Positions 10,466-20,164 of a stretch of 64,000 nucleotides of DNA are shown here, one piece after another (the first letter of the stretch is position 1; every line of letters begins with the position of its first letter). The stretch is from CBDCWO01 sp965223405 (lineage in GTDB: Bacteria; Bacteroidota; Bacteroidia; Chitinophagales; Saprospiraceae), in the NCBI GenBank assembly GCA_965223405.1, contig CBDCWO010000006.1, positions 682,001-746,000 of the forward strand, in the 5' to 3' direction. Both the position numbers and the translations under genes were made by a program. Under the pieces are notes generated by a model. That model was not told where the DNA came from. It was given only the letters and a program-made list of their open reading frames with translations, and ran no database searches.

Positions 10466-12292
10466 ATGCTTCGATATAATATTCTTCACTTTTTTTTAGT
10501 CATATTCATTCCGTTTCTTGGTTGCAATCACGCTGACCCAGAGTATCGCTATGATGTAATCGTATTAGGAGGAGGAACCGGCGGTACAGCTGCCGCCATC
10601 CAAGCTGCGAGATCCGGAGCTTCCACTTTGTTGGTTGAGCCAACACCCTGGTTAGGAGGAATGCTAACAGCAGCTGGAGTCAGTGCCGTGGATGGAAATC
10701 ACCAGCTCCCCTCGGGGATTTGGGGAGAATTCCGGGATAGTTTATACGCCTACTACGGGGGAGTGGACCAATTGGCTACAGGATGGGTAAGCCATACCCA
10801 ATTTGAACCAAGTGTAGGTGCCCGAATTTTTAAAAACATGGCCCACCCAATCTCGAATCTCAAAGTACTCACAAATACCCAATGGAGTACCATCAGTCGC
10901 CGATCGGGATCCTGGAGAGTTGATTTGAACCTGATCGATCTACCCTATGCAGAAGGAACCGTACTCATTGATGGAACAGATTTAGGAGATGTAGCTGCTC
11001 AAGTAGGTGTATCTTATGATCTTGGGATGGAATCAAACCAGATTACAAATGAACATATTGCGCCGGATGTTGCCAACAAAATTATTCAGGATTTCACTTA
11101 TGTCGCCATCTTGAAAGATTTTCAAAAAGCAGGCCCTCATGTGTTAAAATCATCCTTTCCTGGTTATGATCCGCAGGAATTTTTGTGTGCTTGTGATTCG
11201 TTATGTGATGATCCTGAAGCAGATATTCATCCTTGTAATACCATGATAAATTATGCCAAACTTCCCGGTGATAAATATATGATCAATTGGCCTATTCAGG
11301 GGAATGACTATTATGCAAATATGGTTGAGATGAATGAACCAACAAGAGATTCCGTATACCAACGGGCAAAGGAGCATACTTTGAATTTTGTTTACTTTCT
11401 TCAGCATGAACTAGGAATGAAAAACCTGGGCTTGGCCAATGATGAATTTACAACTGAAGACAAGTTACCTTACATTCCCTACCACAGGGAAGGAAGGCGT
11501 ATTCATGGTCTTAGCCGATTCACTCTTAACCATATAGAAAGACCCTATGACTATACATTATATCGAACCGGTATTGCTTCCGGGGATTATCCCGTCGATC
11601 ATCACCATCGAAAAAACCCGCAGGTTCCACAATTGGCATTTTACCCAGTACCCTCATTCACCGTTCCTTTAGGAACTTTGATTCCAACCCAAAATAGTCC
11701 TTTTTTGGTTGCCGATAAATCGATCTCGGTGAGCAACATTGCGAATGGATCAACCCGGTTGCAACCCGTGATCCTGCAAATCGGTCAGGCAGCCGGTGTG
11801 GTCGGTAGTGTGGTGGCCAAAGATATGGTTAACCCTGCCGATATTTCGATTCGGCTGATTCAGGATAGTTTGATAAATAATCAAGTATATATCCAGCCCT
11901 TTTTAGATGTCCCTTTGGATCACCCTCATTTTGCAGTAGCACAACGAATTGGCGCGACCGGGATTATCCGAGGCACCGGAATTCCACATCAATGGGCCAA
12001 CCAAACCTGGTTCTATCCCGACCGACTGATGCGTATCGATTCCTTATTTTTTATGGATTACTACCCTCACCTTTCTTTACCTCAGGAAAGTCCCGTTATT
12101 AAGCTCAAGCAAGCTTTCGAAATAATAGAATCCCTGAATCCGATTAATCCGACCAGCCTCTCTCAAGTATTGGAATGGATTGATAAAAAACCTGATGAAT
12201 TGATTACCAGAATTGAAATGGCTTTGTTGATAGATCGCATTCTAGATCCATTTCACCAAAGAGACGTGGATTGGCAGGGAAGATTAAAATAA
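10466..12292 (+). CDS. FAD-dependent oxidoreductase, lipoprotein (FAD_oxidored family)
   Basis: 608 residues. An N-terminal hydrophobic stretch ends in FIPFLGC, giving a lipoprotein signal with Cys20. It is followed at once by a dinucleotide-binding fold: DVIVLGGGTGGTAAAIQAA, then TLLVEPTPWLGGMLTAAGVS. This is the PF12831-type FAD-dependent oxidoreductase layout, whose members are often found beside polysaccharide-degradation genes; some are annotated as xanthan lyase-like by neighbourhood only. The substrate cannot be told from sequence. It diverges from the GH92 mannosidase, which fits a carbohydrate context (inference). Export of a flavoprotein this way implies transport and cofactor loading outside the cytoplasm, which is unusual but seen in this family. 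Confidence 0.8.
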   Translation: MLRYNILHFFLVIFIPFLGCNHADPEYRYDVIVLGGGTGGTAAAIQAARSGASTLLVEPTPWLGGMLTAAGVSAVDGNHQLPSGIWGEFRDSLYAYYGGVDQLATGWVSHTQFEPSVGARIFKNMAHPISNLKVLTNTQWSTISRRSGSWRVDLNLIDLPYAEGTVLIDGTDLGDVAAQVGVSYDLGMESNQITNEHIAPDVANKIIQDFTYVAILKDFQKAGPHVLKSSFPGYDPQEFLCACDSLCDDPEADIHPCNTMINYAKLPGDKYMINWPIQGNDYYANMVEMNEPTRDSVYQRAKEHTLNFVYFLQHELGMKNLGLANDEFTTEDKLPYIPYHREGRRIHGLSRFTLNHIERPYDYTLYRTGIASGDYPVDHHHRKNPQVPQLAFYPVPSFTVPLGTLIPTQNSPFLVADKSISVSNIANGSTRLQPVILQIGQAAGVVGSVVAKDMVNPADISIRLIQDSLINNQVYIQPFLDVPLDHPHFAVAQRIGATGIIRGTGIPHQWANQTWFYPDRLMRIDSLFFMDYYPHLSLPQESPVIKLKQAFEIIESLNPINPTSLSQVLEWIDKKPDELITRIEMALLIDRILDPFHQRDVDWQGRLK

Positions 12293-12351
12293 ACTAATGA
12301 TTATATTTATTATTTTATTTCGATCATCGAAAACCTAATGAAAGGTACAAG

Positions 12352-13614
12352 GTGAAAAGGATAATTAAAATTGACCGAGATAAGATCTACTTAACACCCG
12401 GTTTCGCACTGACCTGGGAGGATACCAATTTACCTTTTCAAGCTTTTAAGATAAAAAGCGCAAGAACCTATCTATGGGAAGTCCACATAACTAACTACGA
12501 AAGAGATCAGGGTATTTTACACTTTGAAGTTATCGATTACGATAGTCCGGAAGAATTGGCCTTTAGCAATCAAAAAATGAAAGGTAAAATCTCCGGTATT
12601 CATTTCCTACCTTTGAATAAAGAGTACTTTTTAAATATGTGTTCCTACTATGCCCTCCGAGATATAACTCCATTTTTAAGCATTGAACCATTGGAGTCCG
12701 GAGGTTTCGAAATTGAATCAAAGGAAATATTAAAGCCCTATATATCGCAAAGTATTTTCCAGGATTCAACCGAAAGGGAAATATTCTTCTCGTATCCTTT
12801 CAATCAAGCATTGTTTGGACATGGTTATTTGGAATGCACCACTTGGGTTCCTGAGATAAATGAATTAATTTCTGTAAGAATATATAATCGGAACCTAATA
12901 CCAGAGTTTTATCTAATTAGAAATTTTTTTCATCGGGTATTTCAAACACGAAAGTTTCATGTAAAGGCAATTATCCGGTTTGAATTGGGTAAGGTCATTG
13001 AAATAAATGCCAAATCCAAAGAAATTGACTCCATCAACGGTAGAATACTTGAAAGAATTAGAACGGCACCCTTTCATCATCTCATTCAAAGTCACAGGCC
13101 AGAAAAAACCATATTGGTTTCTCCGGAAGACCTGTTAAAAGAGTATGAAGAAATGGCTAAAGATAAAGATTCGAAAACAATACAAAATGAAGATATATTC
13201 AGTATTTGGATGTCACATAGTGGAGTTAGAAACCGTCACCAGTTGGTATATTTAGCCGGTAAAATTCAACAGTCAAGCTCAAAAATACGCATCACAGTAA
13301 AACCGGATTTCGGTTTTCTTTTTCACCATTCGACTGAGGGATACCATCATTGGATTTGGGAATTATTGAATTCCAATGCAACCTATGTCTGGAGTTTCAG
13401 CCAAGAAACCCATTCTAAGCAACGATGTTTACAAAAGCTCGAAGAGTCAATTCAATATATCGGAGATTTGGGTCGCATCAGATACAAATCCTGGACAAAG
13501 CAGGACCCGCATAAGGATTATGGCTTCCATGCGATACACCATACTGGTCAGACAAATATTGAACAAGATCCTTTTGTGCGCTGGAAAGAGAACTTACACA
13601 AGGTGTTGATTTGA
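12352..13614 (+). CDS. Unrecognised 420-residue protein
   Basis: I do not recognise this family. It starts at GTG 12352 (MKRIIKIDRD...); an ATG at 12338 in another frame stops after five codons. There is no signal peptide or membrane segment, so it is probably cytoplasmic. The sequence is rich in aromatic residues and isoleucine. The C-terminal third contains a run with several histidines (LFHHSTEGYHHWIWELL) and a tail with HAIHHTGQ. It lies 59 bases downstream of the FAD oxidoreductase on the same strand and could be co-transcribed. The even codon use and length make a real gene likely; the function is unknown. Confidence 0.65.
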   Translation: MKRIIKIDRDKIYLTPGFALTWEDTNLPFQAFKIKSARTYLWEVHITNYERDQGILHFEVIDYDSPEELAFSNQKMKGKISGIHFLPLNKEYFLNMCSYYALRDITPFLSIEPLESGGFEIESKEILKPYISQSIFQDSTEREIFFSYPFNQALFGHGYLECTTWVPEINELISVRIYNRNLIPEFYLIRNFFHRVFQTRKFHVKAIIRFELGKVIEINAKSKEIDSINGRILERIRTAPFHHLIQSHRPEKTILVSPEDLLKEYEEMAKDKDSKTIQNEDIFSIWMSHSGVRNRHQLVYLAGKIQQSSSKIRITVKPDFGFLFHHSTEGYHHWIWELLNSNATYVWSFSQETHSKQRCLQKLEESIQYIGDLGRIRYKSWTKQDPHKDYGFHAIHHTGQTNIEQDPFVRWKENLHKVLI

Positions 13615-13809
13615 TTTTCTACCCCTTGGGCACAAATTCAAAAAAAATAGAGATTTGCCTCAAGTTGGTTCAACAAACCAGAAACTGAATCGGAATCTCA
13701 GAATTGAACCCGGTTTAAGAAAATAACTTATTTAATAGTTTTTTAACGGATTACGGATCTTTTTCCATGAATTTTTATCTTTAACTTTCTGTTATACAAA
13801 ATAAAAAAA

Positions 13810-14466
13810 ATGAAGAAACTTTTTTTACTCCTGGCCATAGCCGCCATTTCAATCCCTGAAATCCAAGCCCAATGTAAAGTATTATTAACTTCACTATCCG
13901 GAGAATACTCTGGAGGATGTAAAAAGGGAGTTGCCAATGGAAAGGGAAAGGCTATAGGAACCGATACCTACGAAGGCAACTTTAAGAAAGGATTGCCGGA
14001 TGGAGAGGGAACTTATACCTGGGCTAATGGTGATGTCTTTACCGGTGCTTTTAAGAAAGGTGTCAAAGTAGGAAAAGGGAAATTAATTAAAGCAAGTGGA
14101 GAAACCTTAGATGGGTATTGGAGTGATGATGAATATATTGGAAAAAACAGTAAACCATTTGCCTTTTCGGGTAAATCACCCTCTATTACCAAAGTAATAG
14201 GAAAAAGAACTTCTCCAACAGGCAATAAAATTGAACTGGTTTTTACTCAATTAAGTAAGCCCAAAACAAACGTAAGGTTCGATGTAAATGTGATTGAAGG
14301 TAATTATGGCAACAAACAAACTTTGTTTAAAAATGGAGAAATAAATGGTATTTCTATTCCATTTAGAGCCAAAGTATCAGTAAAAGGACAATCTGTTAAT
14401 CTTGAAGTGTATCAAACAGGAACTTGGGTAATCGAATTGGATTTTGCCAAAGATTTCAATTTCTAG
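13810..14466 (+). CDS. Secreted MORN-repeat protein
   Basis: 218 residues. Signal peptide MKKLFLLLAIAAISIPEIQAQ. Residues about 35-110 carry three to four MORN-type repeats: YSGGCKKGVANGKGKA, YEGNFKKGLPDGEGTY, FTGAFKKGVKVGKGKL and a final partial GYWSDDEY. MORN repeats form an extended beta sheet used in protein or lipid binding. The C-terminal half (about 125-218) is a separate beta-rich domain that I do not recognise. It lies 15 bases before the M43 protease gene, so the two probably form an operon. The likely location is the periplasm or cell surface. Confidence 0.8.
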   Translation: MKKLFLLLAIAAISIPEIQAQCKVLLTSLSGEYSGGCKKGVANGKGKAIGTDTYEGNFKKGLPDGEGTYTWANGDVFTGAFKKGVKVGKGKLIKASGETLDGYWSDDEYIGKNSKPFAFSGKSPSITKVIGKRTSPTGNKIELVFTQLSKPKTNVRFDVNVIEGNYGNKQTLFKNGEINGISIPFRAKVSVKGQSVNLEVYQTGTWVIELDFAKDFNF

Positions 14467-14481
14467 AATGCTGTGATTCGA

Positions 14482-15714
14482 ATGCTAAGGTATTATTTAC
14501 TATTGCATTTGACTTTAGCCACTTTGATTCAGGTCAAGGGACAACAAGGATGTGGATTTGAAGAATTTCGAGAGTACCTCAGCAATAAAAATCCAACTTA
14601 TCAGCAAAATCAATCTTGGCGAAACATGCTTCAGGATACGGTTTCGGGTACTCCAATTTTTCCCAGAGAAAAAATTCGTATTCCTGTCGTAGTTCATGTA
14701 GTTTGGTATGTTGCTGAGGAGAATATCTCGGAGGAACAAATTGAATCGCAATTAGTAATTCTCAATCGGGATTTCAATCGGTTAAATAGCGATACTTCCC
14801 GTACACCTGCCTTTTTCAAACCCCTGGCCGGAAAAATGGATATCGAGTTTTGTTTGGCACGAATGGATATAGATGGGAATCCCACCTCCGGAATCATTCG
14901 CAGGCAAACTGAAATACAAGAAATAGGTAGTTCTCCATATAGGGTATATTATGGATATGCCGGTGGTAGTAAAAATTGGGATCCGTACCGATATCTGAAT
15001 ATCTGGGTATGTAATATCGACAATGCCAGAAAGACTTTTGGTATTGCTACCACACCTGAGGTTTTATTGGAAGACGATGATGTGGATGGAATAGTAATCG
15101 ATTACCGGGCATTTGGAAATATGGGCACAGCAACTTTTCCCACAGATCAAGGCCGAACCCTCACTCATGAGATGGGCCATTATTTAGGATTAATGCATAC
15201 CTGGTCAAAGCAAGGTTGTATTGCAGACGATTTGGTTGAAGACACGCCCATACAACTTAACGGATATGTAGGATGCCCGGGTAGTGCACAATACTCGTGT
15301 GGTTCGCAGGATATGTTCATGAATTATATGGATGTGGTGCATGATACCTGTATGAATTTATTTACTAAAGGGCAGGTATCCAGAATGATGTCTACCCTAC
15401 TTGGACCTAGAAATACATTGCTCAATTCCGGAGCTTGCGAATTTACCTCTGTATCTGATCATAATGCTTACTTTGATGATCCTATCAACTTTTACCCAAA
15501 TCCAGTATCGGATGTAATAACGATGGCAAATTTACCTTTCCAAAGTAGAAAAATTACTTTCTATTCTAGTTTGGGGCTACCCTTGGCTGTCTTTCCACTA
15601 AACAGCAAGCAAGAATCCTTACAAATTTCAGTATCCCACTTTCTGCCAGGCTCATACTATTGCAGCATACAGACTGATAAAGGACCTATAAACATTAAGT
15701 GGGTAAAACAATAG
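14482..15714 (+). CDS. M43 (pappalysin-like) zinc metalloprotease with T9SS sorting domain
   Basis: About 410 residues. Signal peptide up to QVKGQ. The catalytic region shows the metzincin motif HEMGHYLGLMH starting at His229 (zinc ligands His229, His233, His239) and a Met-turn region MNYMD about 50 residues later, the M43 arrangement. Conserved cysteines flank it (KQGC, VGCPG, YSCGS). The C-terminal ~80 residues (YPNPVSDVI ... GSYYCSIQTDKG) form a type A T9SS sorting domain, so the enzyme should be secreted across the outer membrane and either anchored or released. I prefer the ATG at 14482 over the GTG at 14473. It follows the MORN gene with a 15-base gap. Confidence 0.88.
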   Translation: MLRYYLLLHLTLATLIQVKGQQGCGFEEFREYLSNKNPTYQQNQSWRNMLQDTVSGTPIFPREKIRIPVVVHVVWYVAEENISEEQIESQLVILNRDFNRLNSDTSRTPAFFKPLAGKMDIEFCLARMDIDGNPTSGIIRRQTEIQEIGSSPYRVYYGYAGGSKNWDPYRYLNIWVCNIDNARKTFGIATTPEVLLEDDDVDGIVIDYRAFGNMGTATFPTDQGRTLTHEMGHYLGLMHTWSKQGCIADDLVEDTPIQLNGYVGCPGSAQYSCGSQDMFMNYMDVVHDTCMNLFTKGQVSRMMSTLLGPRNTLLNSGACEFTSVSDHNAYFDDPINFYPNPVSDVITMANLPFQSRKITFYSSLGLPLAVFPLNSKQESLQISVSHFLPGSYYCSIQTDKGPINIKWVKQ

Positions 15715-16071
15715 GTTGTTCCGATTAAATATATGTGTGTTTTGCTTTCCAATAGGGATCTTAAGAAGAAGAGAATAAATCCAATATCAGAAACGCGTTT
15801 GGGCGCTTCCGATATTGAATCGTAGTGAAGTGATAGGTATTAAAATGATGTGCCCGTTTAATCTTTTCAGAAATCAACTAAGCTTCATTTATGAAGCCTA
15901 TCAAACACATTTGGTTTTTTGGAGTTCACTGACAGTTTAAATAACTCATCCTCTATCTATGATGTTATTTAGAGTACTGTTACTTGAAGATATAAAGAAA
16001 AGATCCGGATCAATAATATAATTGCCGAATGGTATGATAATCCTTCCGAATGATAAAAATTAGTGATCGAA
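15715..16071. other. Convergent intergenic region, protease / sensor kinase
   Basis: 357 bases between two convergent genes. Apart from the hairpin at 15782-15817 I see no gene, repeat or RNA structure here. Confidence 0.5.
15782..15817 (-). terminator. Long hairpin, likely terminator of the kinase transcript
   Basis: On the minus strand a 15-base stem CAATATCGGAAGCGC pairs with GCGTTTCTGATATTG around a six-base loop, with two G-U wobbles. On the plus strand the same positions are A-C mismatches, so the fold favours the minus-strand RNA. It lies about 255 bases downstream of the sensor-kinase stop and 68 bases downstream of the protease stop. Only a loose U-rich tail follows, so termination is an inference. 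Confidence 0.45.
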
Positions 16072-18030
16072 TCAATTTAATGAAAAGGATATTCTGGTTA
16101 AATATCCTCTTTCTACTTGATCTTCCCGATGCGTTCCTTTGAGCTGAGTACAAAGTAAGCTGATCAATTGGGTACCAAATGAATAGTTAGTCTCCATTTT
16201 ATTGCCGTTTTTGCCGATTCCATTATCCCAATATATCAGGTTTACTTTTTGACTAGAAGGGTCGTTCTTTAATGATATGGTAATGCTACCAGCTCCTCCA
16301 TTTGGAAACGCATGTTTCAGGGAATTTGTTATTAACTCATTGACTATTAGTCCAATAGGAATGGCAATATCAATATTCAATTCCATAGGATTCATATCAA
16401 AAATAAAGTCGATTCTTTGTTTTTCCTTACCTGTTGTTTTTTGTATCTCTTTACCCAAATTTTGTAGATAATCTTTCATCTCAATTTTTTCGAGATTTTT
16501 CCCTTGGTATAATTTCTGATGAATAAGAGCCATGGTATTGACTCGATTTTGACTGGCCAGGATCGCTTGTTTTACCGAGTCATCCTTGAGGTTTTTAGAT
16601 TGTAAGTACAATAAACTGGAGATGGTTTGCAGATTATTTTTCACCCGATGATGGATCTCCTTCATCAAAAGTTCGTTTTGTGCATTTTTGGTTTCTATAA
16701 GGTGTTTTTGGGATTCCAAAGTTTGGTTAACCTTCCACCGGTAACGATTATTTCTCCACAATAAAATAGCTACTACGAATAAGGATGCCAATAAAACCAT
16801 ACCTAACAGCAAAACCTTACGTTGTGCCATTTTATCAGCCTGAAGTTTCTGAATCGTCGATTCTTTTTGTGAAGTCTCATATTTTGTTCGGATTTCAGCG
16901 ATCTGCCGGTCGGCTTCAATTTTGAATATACTATCTTTCGCAATAGAATAATCATACATATATTTATATGCTTGCTGATATTGTCCCAGACCCGCATACG
17001 TCTCCGCCAAGTTTGTGTATATAGGCAGAAAAAAATTATAAGGACTAATGGTAATCCTTTGATCCTCCATAAAATTTCTGGATTTCTTAAATTGCCTCAG
17101 AGCCTCTTTATATTTTTTTTGTTTAAGAAACACGCCCCCAATGGAATTATGTATCCACATGTCAATAGTGTAATATCCAACAAGTTGAGCATAAAACTTG
17201 GCTGAATCGTAATAAACGATTGCGGAGTCAAATTCTTCCATAGCTTCATAGATGTAACCGCGAGTCCAATATTTATCCGCTAGACCTGAATGACATCGAA
17301 AATCTGTCAACATCCGGCAAGCATCCATAGATTTTTGAACGTATTCTTGAGCTTTCTGATAAAATCCCAGCTCACGGTATACAATCGCTATCCTTTGATA
17401 ACTAAAGCTCAATTCCAGCCATTCTTTTTCCAATTCTAAATGTTCGACTCCACTCAGACAATATTTCAGGGCATCTGCATATTTTTTTTCTTGGAGCATA
17501 ATTGATCCGACATCACGATTCGTAATGGCAATTCCTGTCTTATCTCCATAGTTTTCAAAAATCTCAAGCGCTTCAAAACAAATGTCATACGCTTTTGAAA
17601 ATTCGGATTTGCGGGTATATATGTTTCTGCGCAAATTTGCGGTCCTGGCGTACATTAATTCATCACCTACCTCCTGAAAAATCCAGGCAGCATGATCCGC
17701 ATAATATTGAGCCGAGTCGAGATTCAACAAGTCCCAATAGATTTGAGCTATTTCCATTTCCATTTTGGCGGAAAGTCGCACGAAATGATTTTGGATGGCT
17801 AGGTTTTTGGCTTGCTGATAAAGGAGGATTGGTTCTTGCGATCGAAAATAATTTAAGGTGTGAATAGCACTATCCAGCCGCAGTATATCTGTTTCTGAAA
17901 TCGACTTTTGGGAAAATAGGCTATCACAATATTTAAAGGTTTGTTGACTATGTCCTGAACAAGGAAACAATAAGGTTAGAAGAAAGCTGTAACTTATACA
18001 AATCAACCATATCGTTTTATTATACCTCAT
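16072..18030 (-). CDS. TPR-containing sensor histidine kinase (HisKA_2 type)
   Basis: 652 residues from the ATG at 18030 (MRYNKTIWLIC...); a TTG at 18045 adds five residues. A signal peptide is followed by a periplasmic array of TPR-like helical repeats (to about residue 390) and one transmembrane helix near 405-425. The C-terminal kinase has the HisKA_2 phosphoacceptor motif EIHHRVKNNLQ near 460, N-box NELITNSLKHAF and G-box DNGIGKNG. HisKA_2 kinases of this layout typically partner LytTR regulators in Bacteroidota; the LytTR gene sits directly upstream. The TPR domain presumably senses a periplasmic protein or peptide (inference). Confidence 0.88.
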   Translation of the reverse strand: MRYNKTIWLICISYSFLLTLLFPCSGHSQQTFKYCDSLFSQKSISETDILRLDSAIHTLNYFRSQEPILLYQQAKNLAIQNHFVRLSAKMEMEIAQIYWDLLNLDSAQYYADHAAWIFQEVGDELMYARTANLRRNIYTRKSEFSKAYDICFEALEIFENYGDKTGIAITNRDVGSIMLQEKKYADALKYCLSGVEHLELEKEWLELSFSYQRIAIVYRELGFYQKAQEYVQKSMDACRMLTDFRCHSGLADKYWTRGYIYEAMEEFDSAIVYYDSAKFYAQLVGYYTIDMWIHNSIGGVFLKQKKYKEALRQFKKSRNFMEDQRITISPYNFFLPIYTNLAETYAGLGQYQQAYKYMYDYSIAKDSIFKIEADRQIAEIRTKYETSQKESTIQKLQADKMAQRKVLLLGMVLLASLFVVAILLWRNNRYRWKVNQTLESQKHLIETKNAQNELLMKEIHHRVKNNLQTISSLLYLQSKNLKDDSVKQAILASQNRVNTMALIHQKLYQGKNLEKIEMKDYLQNLGKEIQKTTGKEKQRIDFIFDMNPMELNIDIAIPIGLIVNELITNSLKHAFPNGGAGSITISLKNDPSSQKVNLIYWDNGIGKNGNKMETNYSFGTQLISLLCTQLKGTHREDQVERGYLTRISFSLN

Positions 18031-18146
18031 AATGAGTTTCTGCAAATTGGGATATGAAAATGGAAAGAAATATTTAAAATATCAATAAGTTTTGCCGAAT
18101 TGACTAAAATATTGTCCCACTGTACACTTGTATGGACTGAAAATCT

Positions 18147-18875
18147 TTAAATCATGTTAAGTTTTTGAATCAATAAAGAGCGGAAAGATTTGCTGACCGG
18201 AATAATTTCTTTTCCAAAAAACAAATTATGATCATCCAATTCATCAATTTGAAGAATATTGACTAAATAGGAGCGATGAACACGAATAAATTCATTAGAA
18301 TTCAGTTTACTCGCCATTTTCTTCAAAGGAACACTTAATAAGAACTTCTTATCATCAGTCACAATTTGGCAATAGTTACGCTCGGCTTTTATATATTGAA
18401 TGTCTTCAAATAATACCTTTACTAATCTATCCTTTGATCTGACAAAAATTCGATCTTGTAAGAATACCGGCTGTTGGGTCTGCGCTGGCTCACCGTCCTC
18501 CTGAGCAAATTTTAATATGGCCAACTCCACGGTTCTTACCAGTTGAGTGGCATTAAAGGGTTTTGGGATAAATGCATCCGGATATACATGCTTTGCTCGT
18601 TGATAAGTACTTTCATCAGAGTTGGCAGTTAAGAAAATAATCGGTATGGATAATTGTTCACGGATTTTTTTTGCCAATTCAATTCCATCAACTTCTCCCT
18701 TAATACTTATATCTAAGATTGCCAGATCAGGGGGGGGGTCGGTCAGAAGACTCATGGCAGACACTGCGTCGACCGCTATTCCAGTTATGTTATAACCTGC
18801 TTCCGCCAAAACACTGGCAATGTGCGTGGCGATAATCATATCATCTTCTACTAATAGGATATTTATTTTATCCAT
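18147..18875 (-). CDS. LytTR-family response regulator
   Basis: 242 residues from ATG 18875; a TTG three bases upstream would add one residue. The N-terminal receiver domain has the acidic pair ED near residue 10, the phosphoacceptor Asp55 (LAILDISIKG), Thr in FLTANS and Lys in FIPKPF. Residues about 140-242 form a LytTR DNA-binding domain: IQYIKAERNYCQIVT, then FIRVHRSYLVN. It lies upstream of the sensor kinase on the same strand with a gap of about 115 bases, making a likely two-component pair. LytTR proteins bind paired direct repeats; I did not find an obvious target in the window. Confidence 0.9.
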   Translation of the reverse strand: MDKINILLVEDDMIIATHIASVLAEAGYNITGIAVDAVSAMSLLTDPPPDLAILDISIKGEVDGIELAKKIREQLSIPIIFLTANSDESTYQRAKHVYPDAFIPKPFNATQLVRTVELAILKFAQEDGEPAQTQQPVFLQDRIFVRSKDRLVKVLFEDIQYIKAERNYCQIVTDDKKFLLSVPLKKMASKLNSNEFIRVHRSYLVNILQIDELDDHNLFFGKEIIPVSKSFRSLLIQKLNMI

Positions 18876-19219
18876 CAAGTATTCAATCCATTTTTTTAAC
18901 TAAAATAATCAGGGATTTGGGGTTAGGCCTAAGATAATACAATAGTAAGAGTTTAATGCTTAAAACTAACCATAAATCTAGTCACTTGAAATTCTTAAAA
19001 GTAAATACAACCGGTAGAAATCAATAAGGCAATCCATATTGATTACTTAGATCCATTTACTTCCCGGCGATTAATTGTTAACAGGCTTTAATCGAACAAC
19101 ATTTATCAGTAACTTTGCACTGCCCTTAAATGTCAGCCTCCTCCCCCACAAATCTCAACCGATTGAATAATTTATTCGCAATTAATTGAATTGCTTTTGA
19201 ATACAAAAAACAAAAAATT
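18876..19219. other. Divergent intergenic region upstream of the LytTR gene
   Basis: 344 bases between divergent genes. It contains the -7 box at 19110-19117 listed separately. No other structure is seen. Confidence 0.4.
19087..19117 (+). promoter_or_regulatory. Bacteroidota-type promoter for the small T9SS protein
   Basis: TAACTTTG at 19110-19117 is a full match to the TAnnTTTG -7 consensus. TTTA at 19087-19090, 19 bases upstream, is a weak -33 element. The predicted start near 19124 leaves a leader of about 95 bases. Confidence 0.4.
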
Positions 19220-20143
19220 ATGAAAAATAATAAACTACCACACACTAGAATTATTACTTGTATTGCTGTGTTTTTGCTATTCATTAATCATCCATCCTTT
19301 GGTCAATCATTTTCGATTTCCAATGTAAATGTTACCTCTGTGGGCACAAATAATTGTACCGTAAATTTTACGGCAACTTTAACTAATAATACCGGTAGTG
19401 ACATTATAACTGCATCGTACTTGGTCACTGCGACGACAGTTTCAGATGTAAAAACTACGTCCTTGACTTTTAACAACGTTCCGGACGGGACCAACAGTGT
19501 TCAGAATGGAACCATTACCAACTTGGATGCCACACCAGGTAATAGTGCCAACTGTAATTTAGTTGTGACAATTACCTTCCAACAAACCAATATTGTTTTG
19601 CCAGTAGAATTGATTTCATTTGAAGGTAATATATCAAACCATGGAATTAATTTGGAATGGCAGACCGCTTCAGAAGTTAATTATGATTATTTTGCCTTAG
19701 AAGTGAGATTTAACAATTCTGAATTCCGGACGGAAGCCATTATTCCCGGAACCGGGGATATACATAAAATAACCACCTATAACTATGATTTTTTACCACA
19801 AAGGGAAGGAAAGTATTATTTCCGCCTTAAGCAAGTAGACTTAGATGGAAGTTACGCCTATTCGAATATCATTTTTACGGAATTGGATAATGCTCAACAT
19901 GAATTAACTGTCTTTCCCAATCCGGCTGGAAACTCCATCTCATTACAGATCCCGAATATTAAATCCGTTCAACCTAGAATTGTGCAGATTCTATCAGTAA
20001 ATGGCCGGCAAGTGAAGCAACTGCGTATCAGGGATCAGACAATTCGTGAAATACTGGACATTTCAGATCTATATCCCGGTATTTATTTAGTAAGAATAAC
20101 TAGTCAGGATTTTCAACTAACGACTCGATTTGCAAAACGATAA
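19220..20143 (+). CDS. Small secreted protein with T9SS type A sorting domain
   Basis: 307 residues. Signal peptide MKNNKLPHTRII ... FLLFINHPSFGQ. Residues 30-125 are a Thr/Asn/Val-rich beta domain with no clear family. The next stretch (PVELISFEGNISNHGINLEWQ, split by context) is the linker module that often precedes sorting domains in Bacteroidota. The C-terminus (VFPNPAGNSISLQI ... GIYLVRITSQDFQLTTRFAKR) is a canonical type A sorting domain. Function is otherwise unknown; surface-exposed or released. It converges with typA with a gap of only 21 bases. Confidence 0.8.
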   Translation: MKNNKLPHTRIITCIAVFLLFINHPSFGQSFSISNVNVTSVGTNNCTVNFTATLTNNTGSDIITASYLVTATTVSDVKTTSLTFNNVPDGTNSVQNGTITNLDATPGNSANCNLVVTITFQQTNIVLPVELISFEGNISNHGINLEWQTASEVNYDYFALEVRFNNSEFRTEAIIPGTGDIHKITTYNYDFLPQREGKYYFRLKQVDLDGSYAYSNIIFTELDNAQHELTVFPNPAGNSISLQIPNIKSVQPRIVQILSVNGRQVKQLRIRDQTIREILDISDLYPGIYLVRITSQDFQLTTRFAKR

Positions 20144-20164
20144 ATTGGATCCTTTTACGCTTTC

